Shown here: positions 35,940 to 47,074 of the stretch, piece by piece
How positions within the stretch are numbered: position 1 is the first letter of the stretch
Layout: every line of letters starts with the position of its first letter
Assembly (NCBI RefSeq): GCF_018991925.1
Contig: NW_024735503.1
Coordinates: forward strand, 4,368,884-4,432,883
Source: Homarus americanus
Lineage: Eukaryota; Arthropoda; Malacostraca; Decapoda; Nephropidae
Reading direction: 5' to 3'
DNA length: 64,000 bases
Program-made: the position numbers and the translations under genes
Notes under the pieces: model-generated
The model's input: the letters and a program-made list of their open reading frames with translations, nothing else
Database searches by the model: none
Told to the model about the DNA's origin: nothing

Positions 35940-37095
35940 TCATATTAAATGAAATTTCTAATAAAAATACAAAATTAAAAATAAAATAATCATAATTCAT
36001 AGTAAATAAAATTTATAATACAAAATACAAAATTAAAAATAAAATAACAATGATACTACTAATAATAATAATAACACTAATAATAATAATAATGATAAAG
36101 AACCACAAAGAAATGCAAAAAATAAAAAATCAATAGTGAGAAACAATATACTGTATGTATGTTGTGTTGTCAAAGTAAGAGAAACAATTGAGACCCTGCA
36201 ATTGTGTGCAAATGAGGCAGAAAGTCAGATCAGCAACCTGGGACTTGGTCACAATTTTCGTGATGCCATATAGCAGCAGGGTCTACCATTAGACAACACA
36301 TTATGCTTCCAATATCTTCCTAGGCAGTAGTACCTCCCTGTTTGGTAGCTGCCTACTACCTACAACTTACTATTATACACTTATACATATACTTTTAGAT
36401 AAGTAAATTAACGTAGTAGTGTAAACGGAAATTAGCATATCACATCTCATTACGGGCTGGTGGAGGCAACCCGGTCACGCCCACCTCCTCCCTCCCACCT
36501 GTTGTCGCTGTTAACCGTTGCTACACAAACACCTGACACGTCTTGGTTGACATTTACGTGAAGTATCTGTTACTAGGAATGTTCTGTTTTGTTTTTTATT
36601 GTTAAACACTAGAGGGAGGGGAGATAGAAGGAGGGAGGGGTAGAAGCGGAAGGAGGGAGAGATAGAAGGAGGGAGAACGAGGGTAATGGAGAGAGGGAAG
36701 AAAATGGAGGAAGAGAGGGAGAGCACAGAGCAGTAACTTTTGTGTGTCGAAAAAGAGAGCGTGGGAGAAGATCAGAGGAGAGAGGATATTGATAGTTCGG
36801 TAATTGAAGAAGTGGAGGAGTAGGAGGAGAGGGAGGAGGAAGGGTGAAGAGGAGGGGAGGGAGGATGAAGGGGTAAGAGGAGAGAAGGGGGAAGAGGAGA
36901 GGAGGGAGGAGAGAAGGGGGAAGAGGAGAGAAGGGGGATGGGGAGGAAGAGGTAGTAGTTGACTGCCTTATTGTTACTGATAATCTAAGATACTAATGGT
37001 TGGTGAAGTTATCCATTGGTCAGGTTATTGTGGTTGGCTTAGAGTTGTTTTGTCTGGTTGGCTGCCCACTGTGTCGGTCCTGGCACTAGACAGCA
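34290..37095. other. Intergenic, simple repeats
   Basis: Holds (CT)n near 34902-34926, a long (TTA)n running into (TTG)n at about 34997-35139, (CT)n at 35589-35617, (TCA)n at 35785-35823 and AAT repeats at 35907-35938 and 36050-36095. A G/A-rich stretch covers 36600-36950. No exon could be supported. Confidence 0.5.
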
Positions 37096-37395
37096 CTATA
37101 CCCTACCCCATGTACGGGGGGACCTTAGCTGCGGGTTCTTGTCTAGGGAGGTGGTCTGTTGTCTGGCCGTGAAGATGAGGGGCAGTGATGGACTCCTTGA
37201 GGTCTGGTAACTCTTGGGGGACCATCTGTGATTGTTGTCATTTTCTGGTGTGAGTCTCCATTGGAGTTCTTGCTTAAATCGTTCTATTTGTTGCCATATT
37301 CCTCTGACCAAGGTGTGTGGCTGCTGGTTGATGGGTCTTATTCCCGGGTCTCTGTGTACTTGGGCTGTAGTTCTGTTACAGGGATAATCTTTCAC
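37096..37395 (-). CDS. Hypothetical ORF of unknown nature
   Basis: A 99-codon frame without low-complexity content, with residues such as DPGIRPINQQPHTLVRGIWQ. I do not recognise it; it has no clear start context, splice sites or neighbours. It could be a transposon fragment or chance. Reported only because its composition is less repeat-like than the surroundings. Confidence 0.2.
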   Translation of the reverse strand: MKDYPCNRTTAQVHRDPGIRPINQQPHTLVRGIWQQIERFKQELQWRLTPENDNNHRWSPKSYQTSRSPSLPLIFTARQQTTSLDKNPQLRSPRTWGRV

Positions 37396-37989
37396 CTGTG
37401 ATGAATCTCAGGGCTTCCTTCCAACCACCTGTAGTGTCAGTATCATGGTGGGGCTCAGAGTGTGAAGAGGAGGCAGTACTGGATAGGTATATGATGAATG
37501 GTATAGCCAGGCGAGGATTTATTTTATTTACTGAGGCCGATCTTTAAAACGGTGTAATTTATTCAACTCTTTCTGCTGTTTCCTTTCTGGTGTGAACATG
37601 GTGTGAGTAGAGGCAGGGAGGAGGCAGGGGAGGGTAGATGCTTAGTGGACCTACAGTCACGAGACACAAGTACTTATTCCAAACCCCCGAGGTTCTTAAC
37701 TTGTTCCTATGACTTAAAGGCGGGTGTGTGGGCGGCGGGGGGTGTGGGCGACGAGGAGCTTAATATGGGCGGGTGATGATGGGTTGTACACGCGTCACAC
37801 TCACGCCCACACTCACGCTTCTGTTGAGTTCAGTATCATGTGTACATTTATGCATACACACAGACATATAATGTACACATTTATGTATACAAATATAGAA
37901 ACACATTCATCTGTATGCACATGAACTTACACATGTATACGTATGGACACAGGCGGAAAAAATCATATATACATAAGTGATCACATATG

Positions 37990-38021
<32 letters not shown>

Positions 38022-40290
38022 ACTCATAAGCCACACAGTCTGGCGGCATCGAAATTCCTAACTGACAACGTTGCTGGGTCCATCCTTCCTCCACCTGCTG
38101 AAACACACAAACCAGGTAATTAATCAGTGGTCAGCCAAGGTGTAAAGTCAACTCTTACCTCTGAACACTTTAGCCAGGATTAAAAACAAAAAATAAACAA
38201 TATATTTCTGTTTCTAAAAGTTATCCGTGCATTTGTTTTAGTTACAAACATAATAGATTATAACACTGGGACGAGGTTTGGTCGCTTAAGTCTTGAATTG
38301 CCTCGTTTCGCGGTTTGGGATTTATGATAATGTCAACAGAGGCCTCTAACAAGAATCCAAGACTAAACCTACACAGTCCTGTCTCTGCTTTAGTGCCGGT
38401 AAGGACGGACACGAAGGCTTATAAATAAACAAAGAGCCGGTGAAGAAACTGAAATTGACGAGGACTGAAAAGTATCATCAGCTGTTTGTCAGTGTAGTAA
38501 AGTGTTATAAGTGTTGTAAAGTGTTTGTGTTACGAAGTTTTATAAGTGATGTGAAGTGTTTGTGTTATGAAGACTTATAAGTGTTAAAAAGTAAGGAACT
38601 TCATATGATCAAGCCTGGATGGGAGGATCTGACCTGACCAATGACCAAACCTGACCTTACCTGACCTGACGTCACTATGACCACATTTGTGTTGGTATAT
38701 ATATATATAGTCAGATTTTGCCCATGTACTCAATAGGTTAGGTTAGGTTAGGTTAGGTTAGGTTAGGTTAGGTTAGGTTAGGTTAGGTTAGGTGGATCTT
38801 CATATGAGCGCGACTGGGGGGGGGGTGGATCTTCAGTTGGATACTTTGGGGGGGAAGATCTTCATATGATCCAAAAGTAATTGTGGGTGCCCAAAACACC
38901 CATACGTGTCATAAGAGTGGTATAAAGTGTCGTAAAGTGGCAGAAGGTGTTAGTGTGCCATAAAGTGTTATGTTATCTCAATGATTCATATAATATCCAA
39001 AGTTTTATCAAGTGTTTTTAAGTGCCAGTAGGTCTGATAAAGTGCCATTAAGTATAATAAATGTCGTATAATGTAACATGTAGTGCACAATGAAAAAGTG
39101 CTACTAAGTGTCCTAAGGTGTCAAGTGTCAATGTTCTAAAGTGCCGCAAAAATTCATAGTTTTATTGTGTCATAAAGTGGCATAGTGTCATAAAGCCTCG
39201 AATAGTTTTAAAGTTTCCAAGGAACTTGCAGTAGTGTCATACGTTGTCTAAAAGATGTCATAAGGCCCTGTGGTGTCCCCCTAGTCTGTCGTAAAGTGCC
39301 ATTGATGTCGTAAAGTATTGGAAAGTATCTTGAACTTTCGTAAAGTGTAAAGTGTGTCATGGAATGCAGCAAGGTGTCGTCAAGTGCCACCATAAGGTAT
39401 TATAAAAGTGTCAAGACTGTGCCAGGAGGTGACCCTGTATGGCGCCAGGGCTTCCGCTACCACCAGCACAAGGTAACTATTAAATACTACTACTGTTGTG
39501 TTCTTGACATATTGAACAAGTACTCTTAATCATCCATTTGACATAAACTAATGCTTAAGATCATTGCTTCTGCCTTAGTTGTTCCTGTAAACTAAGTGTA
39601 AATAATCATATAGGTGTGTGTGTGTGTGTGGTGGGGGGGGGGAGGGTAGACGGCAGGTAATCTCAACAGGATTTTTCCTTTTCTTTTTCCAGGTAAGTGT
39701 GAGTAAAAACAGCTCGTCGAGGGACAATAACACACCATATCCCAGGTACGTCCAAGTTATCATATTCGCTGATTATCGTTTTATTCACAAGCTAAATCTG
39801 GAGTCCTTCGCATCCCACGTTAAGCTTTTCCCCTCCATGCTTGAGGACGTCGGTGTCCTTCCCTTATCAGTGAGTCAACGTGATGCCCCCACTCGTTCAT
39901 GTGGACGTCGGACCCACTCCTTATCCTCACACCGCCTTTGTCGTCCCGTAGCTGTCTATATGAAACTCTCTCCCTCCCCTTCCTTGACGCCGTCCATGAG
40001 GGTATCAGAGACCCCTCCTACTTTTTTCCTGTCAGAGCCTCACCTCTTCCAGTGGGTACAGTGATGACCCTCACCTGTTGTAGAGGCATCCGTATCTCTC
40101 CTGGAAAGTTCATGCTACACTGAGATAAAATGATCCCTCACCTTGTTGTCATTATCTAGCTCTACAGGCTGTTAGCTAATCAGTTTCGTGTCTTAGAGGC
40201 GTCATGTCCTCTCTATCACCTGTTGATTCGTTAAACAGGTCCCAGCCCTAACTGGCCACAACCTAACCTACAGTAGCCATTGAGATTGGA
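37396..40290. other. Intergenic, no gene seen
   Basis: Includes CA repeats near 37991-38021, many degenerate AAAGTGTCATAAAGTG-type short repeats (about 38480-39410) and a TTAGG tract listed separately. ORFs around 39618-40064 lack consistent splice phases and were not accepted. Confidence 0.4.
38737..38792 (+). repeat. Interstitial TTAGG telomere-type tract
   Basis: About 11 tandem GGTTA units (the arthropod telomere repeat TTAGG). Confidence 0.9.
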
Positions 40291-40366
40291 TACATGCATA
40301 CATACATACATACATACATACATACATACATACATACATACATACATACATACATACATACATACA
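40291..40366 (+). repeat. (CATA)n microsatellite
   Basis: About 18 tetranucleotide units. Confidence 0.95.
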
Positions 40367-40893
40367 GAGAGGGAGAGCTGCTTAAGAGGAAATTCCACAA
40401 AACCATAACACTGGGACACAAACACATCATCAGCCACCTTCCAGGAATCCAGTGTGTGTGTCTCGCCTGCCGCCCACCTGTTGACTCAGCAGCTGGGACA
40501 CCTTCTCCATACCCCCTCCTCCTCCTTCACCACCTCATCCTAGGAGTGGACAGCTTATTTCACCTGGTGATTTAAAACCGCAATGCTAACTTAACCTAAT
40601 CTACCCTACCCTACCCTAACCTAACCTAACCTATCCTAACCCAACCTAATCTGCCCTGCCCTGCCCTATCCTGTCCTGCCCTCCAACATGTCACTCACCT
40701 GCGACCTCCCAGTCCTCCCAGGTGAGCTTATTAGATGTAGGAGGTTGCTAGGTGATACGCAACAGTCAGGTGGTTTACGTGACAAAGGCATCCCACCTCC
40801 ACCCACTACCTGCCTCCCAGCCCACCTCCTCTCCCACTCACTAGAGAAAGCGAGAGAGAAAATAGAGAGAGGAGATAGAAAGAAAGAAATAAG

Positions 40894-40936
<43 letters not shown>

Positions 40937-41074
40937 CACACCATAACAAAGGCATTAAGACAGAGGAAGTCGTCTTGTTTGTGTCTTTTGTGACTCATTA
41001 CCATATCTCATTACGTGTTTCTCAAGAGACAATTAGACCCAAGCTTACATAACCACATCACAAAGAAACCAAGC

Positions 41075-41262
41075 GAAACTACGTCACAAAATAGCCAAAA
41101 TAATTTACGTCACAAAATAGCCAAACTAAATTACATCACAAAATAGCCAAACTAAATTACGTCACAAAATAGCCAAACTAAATTACGTCACAAAATAGCC
41201 AAACTAAATTACGTCACAAAATAGCCAAACTAAATTACGTCACAAAGTAGCCAAAATAAACT
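41075..41262 (+). repeat. 26-bp minisatellite
   Basis: About seven copies of a 26-bp unit containing CACAAAATAGCCAAACTAAA, well conserved. The flanks 40400-41075 and 41263-41870 hold only TTAGG-like, CA and G/A-rich sequence. Confidence 0.9.
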
Positions 41263-41879
41263 CCGCCATGTTGTTCTGAACGTCTACCTCCACAGACAGG
41301 TACACGCCCACACCTTCATCATTCACCAAGTACAAACCCAATTATCTATCACTGTTAGTAGATAGATCGATAGATAGTAGTTCATAAGTCATAACTAAGT
41401 GACTCATGACTCAATCCAGGTTTCCAAATGACTCATGACTCACTCAGGTCCGGCTACACTCGCCCTACGACTGTTTTTGCTTCGCCAGATGGTTGACACT
41501 AAAGACTGCAGGTTATATTACTGCAGCTGAGAGAGAGAGAGGAGAGAGAGAGAGATCGATTGACGCCTCACTTTATCCTGGTGAAGATAACAAGACGACA
41601 GGTGAGGAACTGTAGTAGAGAGGGATGTTGGGGTGAGGAAGGAGGGGTGAGGGGAGGAGGGGTGAGGGCATGTTGGGGTGAGGGGAACGGAGGGTTTCTT
41701 GGGGTGATGGAAGGGGGTGAGGGGATGGAGGGGTGAGGGGATGGAGGGGTGAGGTGAGGGAGGGGTGAGGGACGCACTACACACAGCTGCACTAGTGGTG
41801 GCGTGAGAGGGTCAATTGGAGAGTTGCATCTTGCCCTAAATGTGTGGACGCCCCTAACAACACCCTCTTACACGACCCG

Positions 41880-42118
41880 TCTGCCATCACCTCGTGTACA
41901 CCCGTCTGCCACCACCACCACCACCTCGTGTACACCCGTCTGCCACCACCTCGTGTACAGCCGACTGCCACTACCGCGTGTACACCCGTCTGCCACCACC
42001 ACCACCACCTCGTGTACACCCGTCTGCCACCTCCACCACCTCGTGTACATCCGTCTGCCACTACCACCACCTCGTGTACACCCGTCTGCCACCACTTCGT
42101 GTACAGCCGACTGCCACT
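41880..42118 (+). repeat. Minisatellite of CTCGTGTACACCCGTCTGCC type
   Basis: Units of about 24-36 bp differing in the number of CCA triplets. Open frames on both strands are a by-product of the repeat. Confidence 0.9.
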
Positions 42119-42360
42119 CGGTCCATCTGTTAAGCCCCGCCTTCCAGGAAGTATAACACTGAGACACTACATAACCCGGGTCTGTTGTTTAAGTACATAT
42201 GGGTTATGTTCTCTGTGTTCTCCAGACGCGAATGGATGGAGGAGGAGAGGAAGAAGAGAGAGAATTGAGTAAAGAAGGAGAGAAGAGAGGATCTGGGAGA
42301 GGGCAAAAGAGGAAGAGGAAAGAGAGAGATAAAGATACGGAAAGGGAGAGACAGAAGAGT

Positions 42361-42365
<5 letters not shown>

Positions 42366-42429
<64 letters not shown>
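42366..42429 (+). repeat. (GA)n microsatellite
   Basis: About 32 uninterrupted GA units in a purine-rich stretch starting near 42230. Confidence 0.97.
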
Positions 42430-42433
<4 letters not shown>

Positions 42434-42599
42434 CACAACATGAGACACAAAAACGACAAGGTAAACTTAACACATTTTTTACTCGCCACAGAATAAAGAG
42501 TTGTTCATCAGGAGTAACTCAGCTATACTGACATTATTGGATCACCTGAAGATTAGCTCCCCCATGCTTATTTCACCTGAAGTGGCAAGGCCAGTAGTT

Positions 42600-43122
42600 A
42601 GGTACAGGAGGGGTGGGGCACAGGAGGGCGGGGTAAGGAGGGCGGTACATTAGGGTTGGGGCACAGGGGAGTGGCACAAGAGGGGCGGGTAAAGGAGGGC
42701 GGGGTAGAGGAGGGGCGGGGTAGAGGAGGGTGGGTACAGAAGGGCTGGGTACAAGAGGGGCGGGGCAGGAGGGTGGGGTACAGAAGGAGGGGTACAGAAG
42801 GGCGGGGTGACAGGAAGGTACAAGATGGGCGGGGTACAGGAGGGCGGGGTACAGAAGGGGCGAGGTACAAGAGGGGGGGCACAGAGAGGCGGGAGGGCGG
42901 GGTACAGGAGGGCGGGTACAAATGGGCGGGTACAGAAGAGTGGGTACAGGAGGCGGCACAGAAGGCGGGGTACAGAAGGGCGAGGCAAGAGGGCGGGGTA
43001 CAGAAGGGCGGGTACAGAAGGGGCGGGTACAGAATGGGCGGGGTACAAGAGGGGGCGGGGTACAGGAGAGAGGGGTACAGGAGGGCGGGGTACAGAAGGG
43101 CGGGGTACAGAAGAGGCGGGTA
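42600..43122 (+). repeat. G-rich minisatellite, left of solo LTR
   Basis: Degenerate units of about 15-17 bp, AGGAGGGCGGGGTACAG type. Continues after the inserted LTR at 43948. Confidence 0.93.
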
Positions 43123-43943
43123 TGTCGCGATCCCACTACTCCTTTATACTTCTGGGGAGTGAATCCTACCCCAAGTTATTAACAATAAAGGTACAAATAG
43201 GAACACGGCAACAATTATCCCACCAAATACCTACTCAACTAAATGTACTTGAAAAAGTAAGAACAGTTGAAATAAGTGAATCACAAAAGGAAGATAATTA
43301 ATTAATTCAATTTATGTTTTAAAGGGAGTAATGATTAGCAAACATGAATTTAGGGAATAAGTAATTGTATAATAAAATAAGAGTGGTGCCGGAAGGGCGA
43401 AAATATACTGTAAGAGTTAGACCAAATAAATATTATAACATTACAATACACAAGACATACGAAATATATATATACAACAATCACTACAAAATGATTATCC
43501 CTACCAAACAGGAGATTCCTTATCACAGGATCCTTCCTAGGCCTAACTAAACGTGTCACTAATACCTGATACCCCTAGGGCATTGCAGAAGGCTGGATAA
43601 AGCACTAGACAAGGGTCAAGGCTAGAGACGAATGGACACGTCTAACCTATGCCACGGGTTTTCGCTACTGGGGAAGCGTGGGCACGCCGAGTAGCGCGTC
43701 TCATATCACGTGATCTAGACATTTGCTGGATATTTTATATAATTATTTAATATTACTTTGAGTTGACTTAACAGAGTAAGACAATGATGCATATAAATTA
43801 TATACATAAATATACAACTAACCTAAGTAACTAAGAACAATAATAATATAATAAGTACAATTAACAATTTATTAATAGCTTGTATGAAATAGGCGTGAAC
43901 AGAGGCCTCACGCTATGCAATTCCCGAGCGCAGGCTCGTGACA
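43123..43943 (+). mobile_element. Solo LTR of an LTR retrotransposon
   Basis: An 821-bp island of non-repetitive, AT-rich sequence inside the G-rich minisatellite. It begins TGTCGCGA and ends TCGTGACA, which are inverted TG...CA ends differing at one base, and is bounded by GGTA on both sides (43119-43122 and 43944-43947), a 4-bp target duplication. It contains several AATAAA motifs (for example near 43184). It has no coding capacity, and no internal region, primer-binding site or second LTR is found. This fits recombination between the two LTRs of a Gypsy- or BEL-like element. Orientation is not determined. Confidence 0.72.
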
Positions 43944-43947
43944 GGTA

Positions 43948-45715
43948 CAAGAGGGAGAGGTACAGGAGGGCGAGGTATAGAAGGAGGGGGTACAGAAGGG
44001 CGGGGGTACAGAAGGGCGGGGTACAGAATGGGCGGGGTACAAGAGGGCGGGGTACAGGAGGCGGGGGTACAGGAGGCGGGGTAGGAGGGGCGGGGTACAG
44101 GAGGGGCGGGGTACAGAAAGGGCAGGGGTATAGAAGGGCGGGGTACAAGAGGGGAGGGGTACAGGAGGGGGCAGGTACAGAAGGGGAGGGGTACAGAAGG
44201 GCGGGGTACAGAAAGGGCGGGTACAGAAGGGCGGGGTACAGGAGGGGCGGGGGTACAGACGGGGCAGGGGCAAATGGGCAGGGGTACAAGAGGGGTGGGA
44301 TACAGAAGGGCAGTGGAACAGACGGGGCGGGGTACAGAAGGGGCAGGGGTACATTGGGGATGGGGTAAAGGGAGGCGGGGTACAAGAGGCAGGGCACACG
44401 AGGGCAGGGGTAAAGGGGCTGGGTACAAAAGGGGCGGGGTACAGAAGGGGCGGGGGTACAGGAGGGCAGGGGGTACAGAGGGCAGGGGTACAGAAGGGCG
44501 AGTACAAGAGGGGCAGGAGCAGATGGGGCAGGGGTACTGGAGGGGCAGGGGTACAGAAGGGGAAGTACAGAAGGGGCGGGGGCAGAATGGGCGGGGCACA
44601 AGAGGGGCAGGGTACAGGAGGCGGGGGTACAGGAGGGCGGGGACAGGAGGGGCGGGGTACAAAGGGCGGGGTACGAAGACGCGGGGTACAAGAGGGAGGG
44701 GTACAGGAGGCGAGGTACAGAAGGGGGAGGGTACAGAAGGGGCGGGGTACAGGGGCGGGGTACAGAATGGGTGGGGTACAAGAGGGCGGGGTACAGGAGG
44801 CGGGGTCAGGGAGGGCGGGGTACAGGAGGGCAGGGGTACAGGAGGGCAGGGCACAAGAGGGGTGGGGTACAGGAGGGGCGGGGTACAGAAGGGGCAGGGT
44901 ACAGGAGGGCGGGGTACAGGAGGCGGGGACAGGACGGGGTACAGAAGGGGCAGGGTACAAGAGGGCGGAGTACAGGAGGGGGGGGTACAGGAGGGGCAGG
45001 GGTACAGGAGGGCGGGGTACAGGAGGGGCGGGGGTACAGAAGGGCAGGTACAGGAGGGCAGGGTACAGGAGGGGCAGGGGCACAGAAGTGGCGGTACAGT
45101 AGGGTTAGGGTACAGAGAGGCAGGGGTACAGAGGGCAGGGCAAGAGGGCAGGGGTACAGGAGGGGGCAGGGGTACAGGAGGGCCGGGGGTACAGGAGGGG
45201 CAGGGTACAGAAGGGGCAGGGGTACAGGAGGGCAGGGGTACAGAAGGGGCGGGGTACAGAATGGGCGGGGTACAAGAGGGGCAGGGTACAGGAGGGCAGG
45301 GGTACAGGAGGGCGGGGCCAGGAGGGGCGGGGTACAGAGGAGGGGTACAGAAGACGCGGGGTACAAGAGGGAGGAGGGGTACAGGAGGGCGAGGTACAGA
45401 AGGGGAGGGGTACAGAAGGGCCGGGAGTACAGAAGGGGCGGGGTACAGAGGGGCGGAATACAGAAGGGGCGGGTTACAAGATGGGCAGGGGTACAGGAGG
45501 GGCAGGGTACAGAAGGGCGGGGTACAGAAGGGGCGAGGTACAAGAGGGGCGGGGTACAGATGGGGCGGGGTACTGGAGGGGCGGGGTACAGAAGGGGCAG
45601 TACAGAAAGGGCGGGGTACAGGAGGGCGGGGTACTGAAGGAGCGGGGTACAGAAGGGCGGGGCACAAGAGGGGCGGGGTACAGATGGGGCGGGTACTGGA
45701 GGGCAGGGGTACAGG
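43948..45715 (+). repeat. G-rich minisatellite, right of solo LTR
   Basis: More than 100 degenerate copies of the AGAAGGGGCGGGGTACAG type unit, same family as 42600-43122. ORFs of up to 814 codons on the minus strand (Pro/Cys/Leu-rich, CTPPLLYPA type) and 494 on the plus strand come from the repeat. Confidence 0.95.
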
Positions 45716-45779
45716 TGAGATGGTAATGTCTGTGAGTAATCCAACGCAGCTCCTATAACTACTACGAACAGGAGGTGAT

Positions 45780-46249
45780 ACTTGTGAATGGTGAGGGAGG
45801 GGTGTGGGAGGAGGGGAGGTGAGGAGTGAGGGAAGAGGGAGAGGGAGTGAGGGTGGGGTAGAGAGGAGTGAGGGAGAGAGGGAGAGGGAGTGAGGGAGAG
45901 GGAGAGAGGGAGAGGGGGAATGGGGTGAGGGGGAGGGTGGGGGAGAGAGGTGAGGGGAAGGGTGAGGGGTGGGGAGGGAGAGGGGTGAGGGGAGGGGAAG
46001 GTGTGAGTGAGTGAGGGGTGGGGAGAGAGAGGGAGTAGGGAAGTGAGGGAGAGAGGGGGAGAGAGTGAGGGAGGGGAGAGAGAGAGAGTGAGGGAGAGAA
46101 GGTGTGAGGGAGTGAGGGGGGAGGAGGGAGAGGAGAGGGAGAGGAGGAGAGGGAGGGAGTGAGGGAGAGAGGGAGTGAGGGAGGGGGAAGAAGGGTGGAT
46201 TAAGGTGGGAAGCGATAGTTAAGGAGGAAGAGAGAGGCAGAGAGAAAAA

Positions 46250-46284
<35 letters not shown>

Positions 46285-46560
46285 CACACACAGACAGACA
46301 GACAGACAGAAAACAAGGAAAGGAGAAAGTGAACAAGGATGTACAGCAGAGAAGCAAAACTGATAAAGAGGAGAAAGAAAGAATAAAAGTGAAAAGATAG
46401 GAGACACGAGAAGAGATAAATAGGAGAGAAGGGAAGAAGGGAAGACAAGAGAGATGACAAGAAAGATGTAATGCAAAGAGAAGAAGAATGAGACAAGGAA
46501 GTGAGAGAAGAGGAGACGGAAGGAGATAGATGATGAGAGACTGTAAGACGAACTAGTAGT
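45780..46560 (+). repeat. Purine-rich low-complexity tract
   Basis: G/A-rich sequence with GAGGGAG units to about 46200, then (CAGA)n around 46250-46310 and AAAG-rich sequence. No gene. Confidence 0.8.
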
Positions 46561-46639
46561 CTCTCTCTTTGAATCAACTCATATCTATCAGGCTGAACCT
46601 AACCTAACCTAACATAGCCTGGATGTGTCGTAGGAGGTA

Positions 46640-46985
46640 TGGGGGGCCTTTGAGTGTGTGGCATAGGGTGTGTGGGCCCTGAGTGTGTTGTAGGTGTGGG
46701 AGGGGGCCCCTTGTGTGGGTGCCCCTGGGTGTATTGTAGGTGTGGGAGGGGGCCCCTAGTGTGAAGGTCCCTGGGTGTGTTGTAGGTGTGGGAGGGGGCC
46801 CCTAGTGTGGAGGCCCCTAAGTGTGTATGGTGTGGGAGGGGGCCCCTAGTGTGGGGGCCCCTGGGTGTGTTGTAGGTGTGGGAGGGGGCCCCTAGTGTGG
46901 AGGCCCCTGAGTGTGTTGTAGGTGTGGGCCCCTAGTGTGGGGGCCCCTGGGTGTGGGGACCCCTAGTGTGGGGTCCAGGTTCGTG
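46640..46985 (+). repeat. Minisatellite of roughly 55-60 bp
   Basis: About six degenerate units containing GTAGGTGTGGGAGGGGGCCC and TAGTGTGGAGGCCCCTG. Confidence 0.85.
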
Positions 46986-47074
46986 TGACTGTTAGGTGAC
47001 TGTGAAGATTAACTGTCCCGGCCGTCAGTGGTGGTGAGTGCATGGCGAGGCAACACGTCGGAGGTCAGAGCGTT

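Noticed and set aside
39438..39750. Small two-exon gene with TATA at about 39400, ATG at 39438 and a second exon at about 39692
   Set aside because: Joining the candidate splice sites in phase gives an early stop, and the second exon itself begins with a donor-like GTAAGT.
43908..46357. ORFs of 814 and 391 codons (minus) and 494 codons (plus)
   Set aside because: Products of the G-rich minisatellite and purine tract; several overlapping frames are open with the same repetitive composition.
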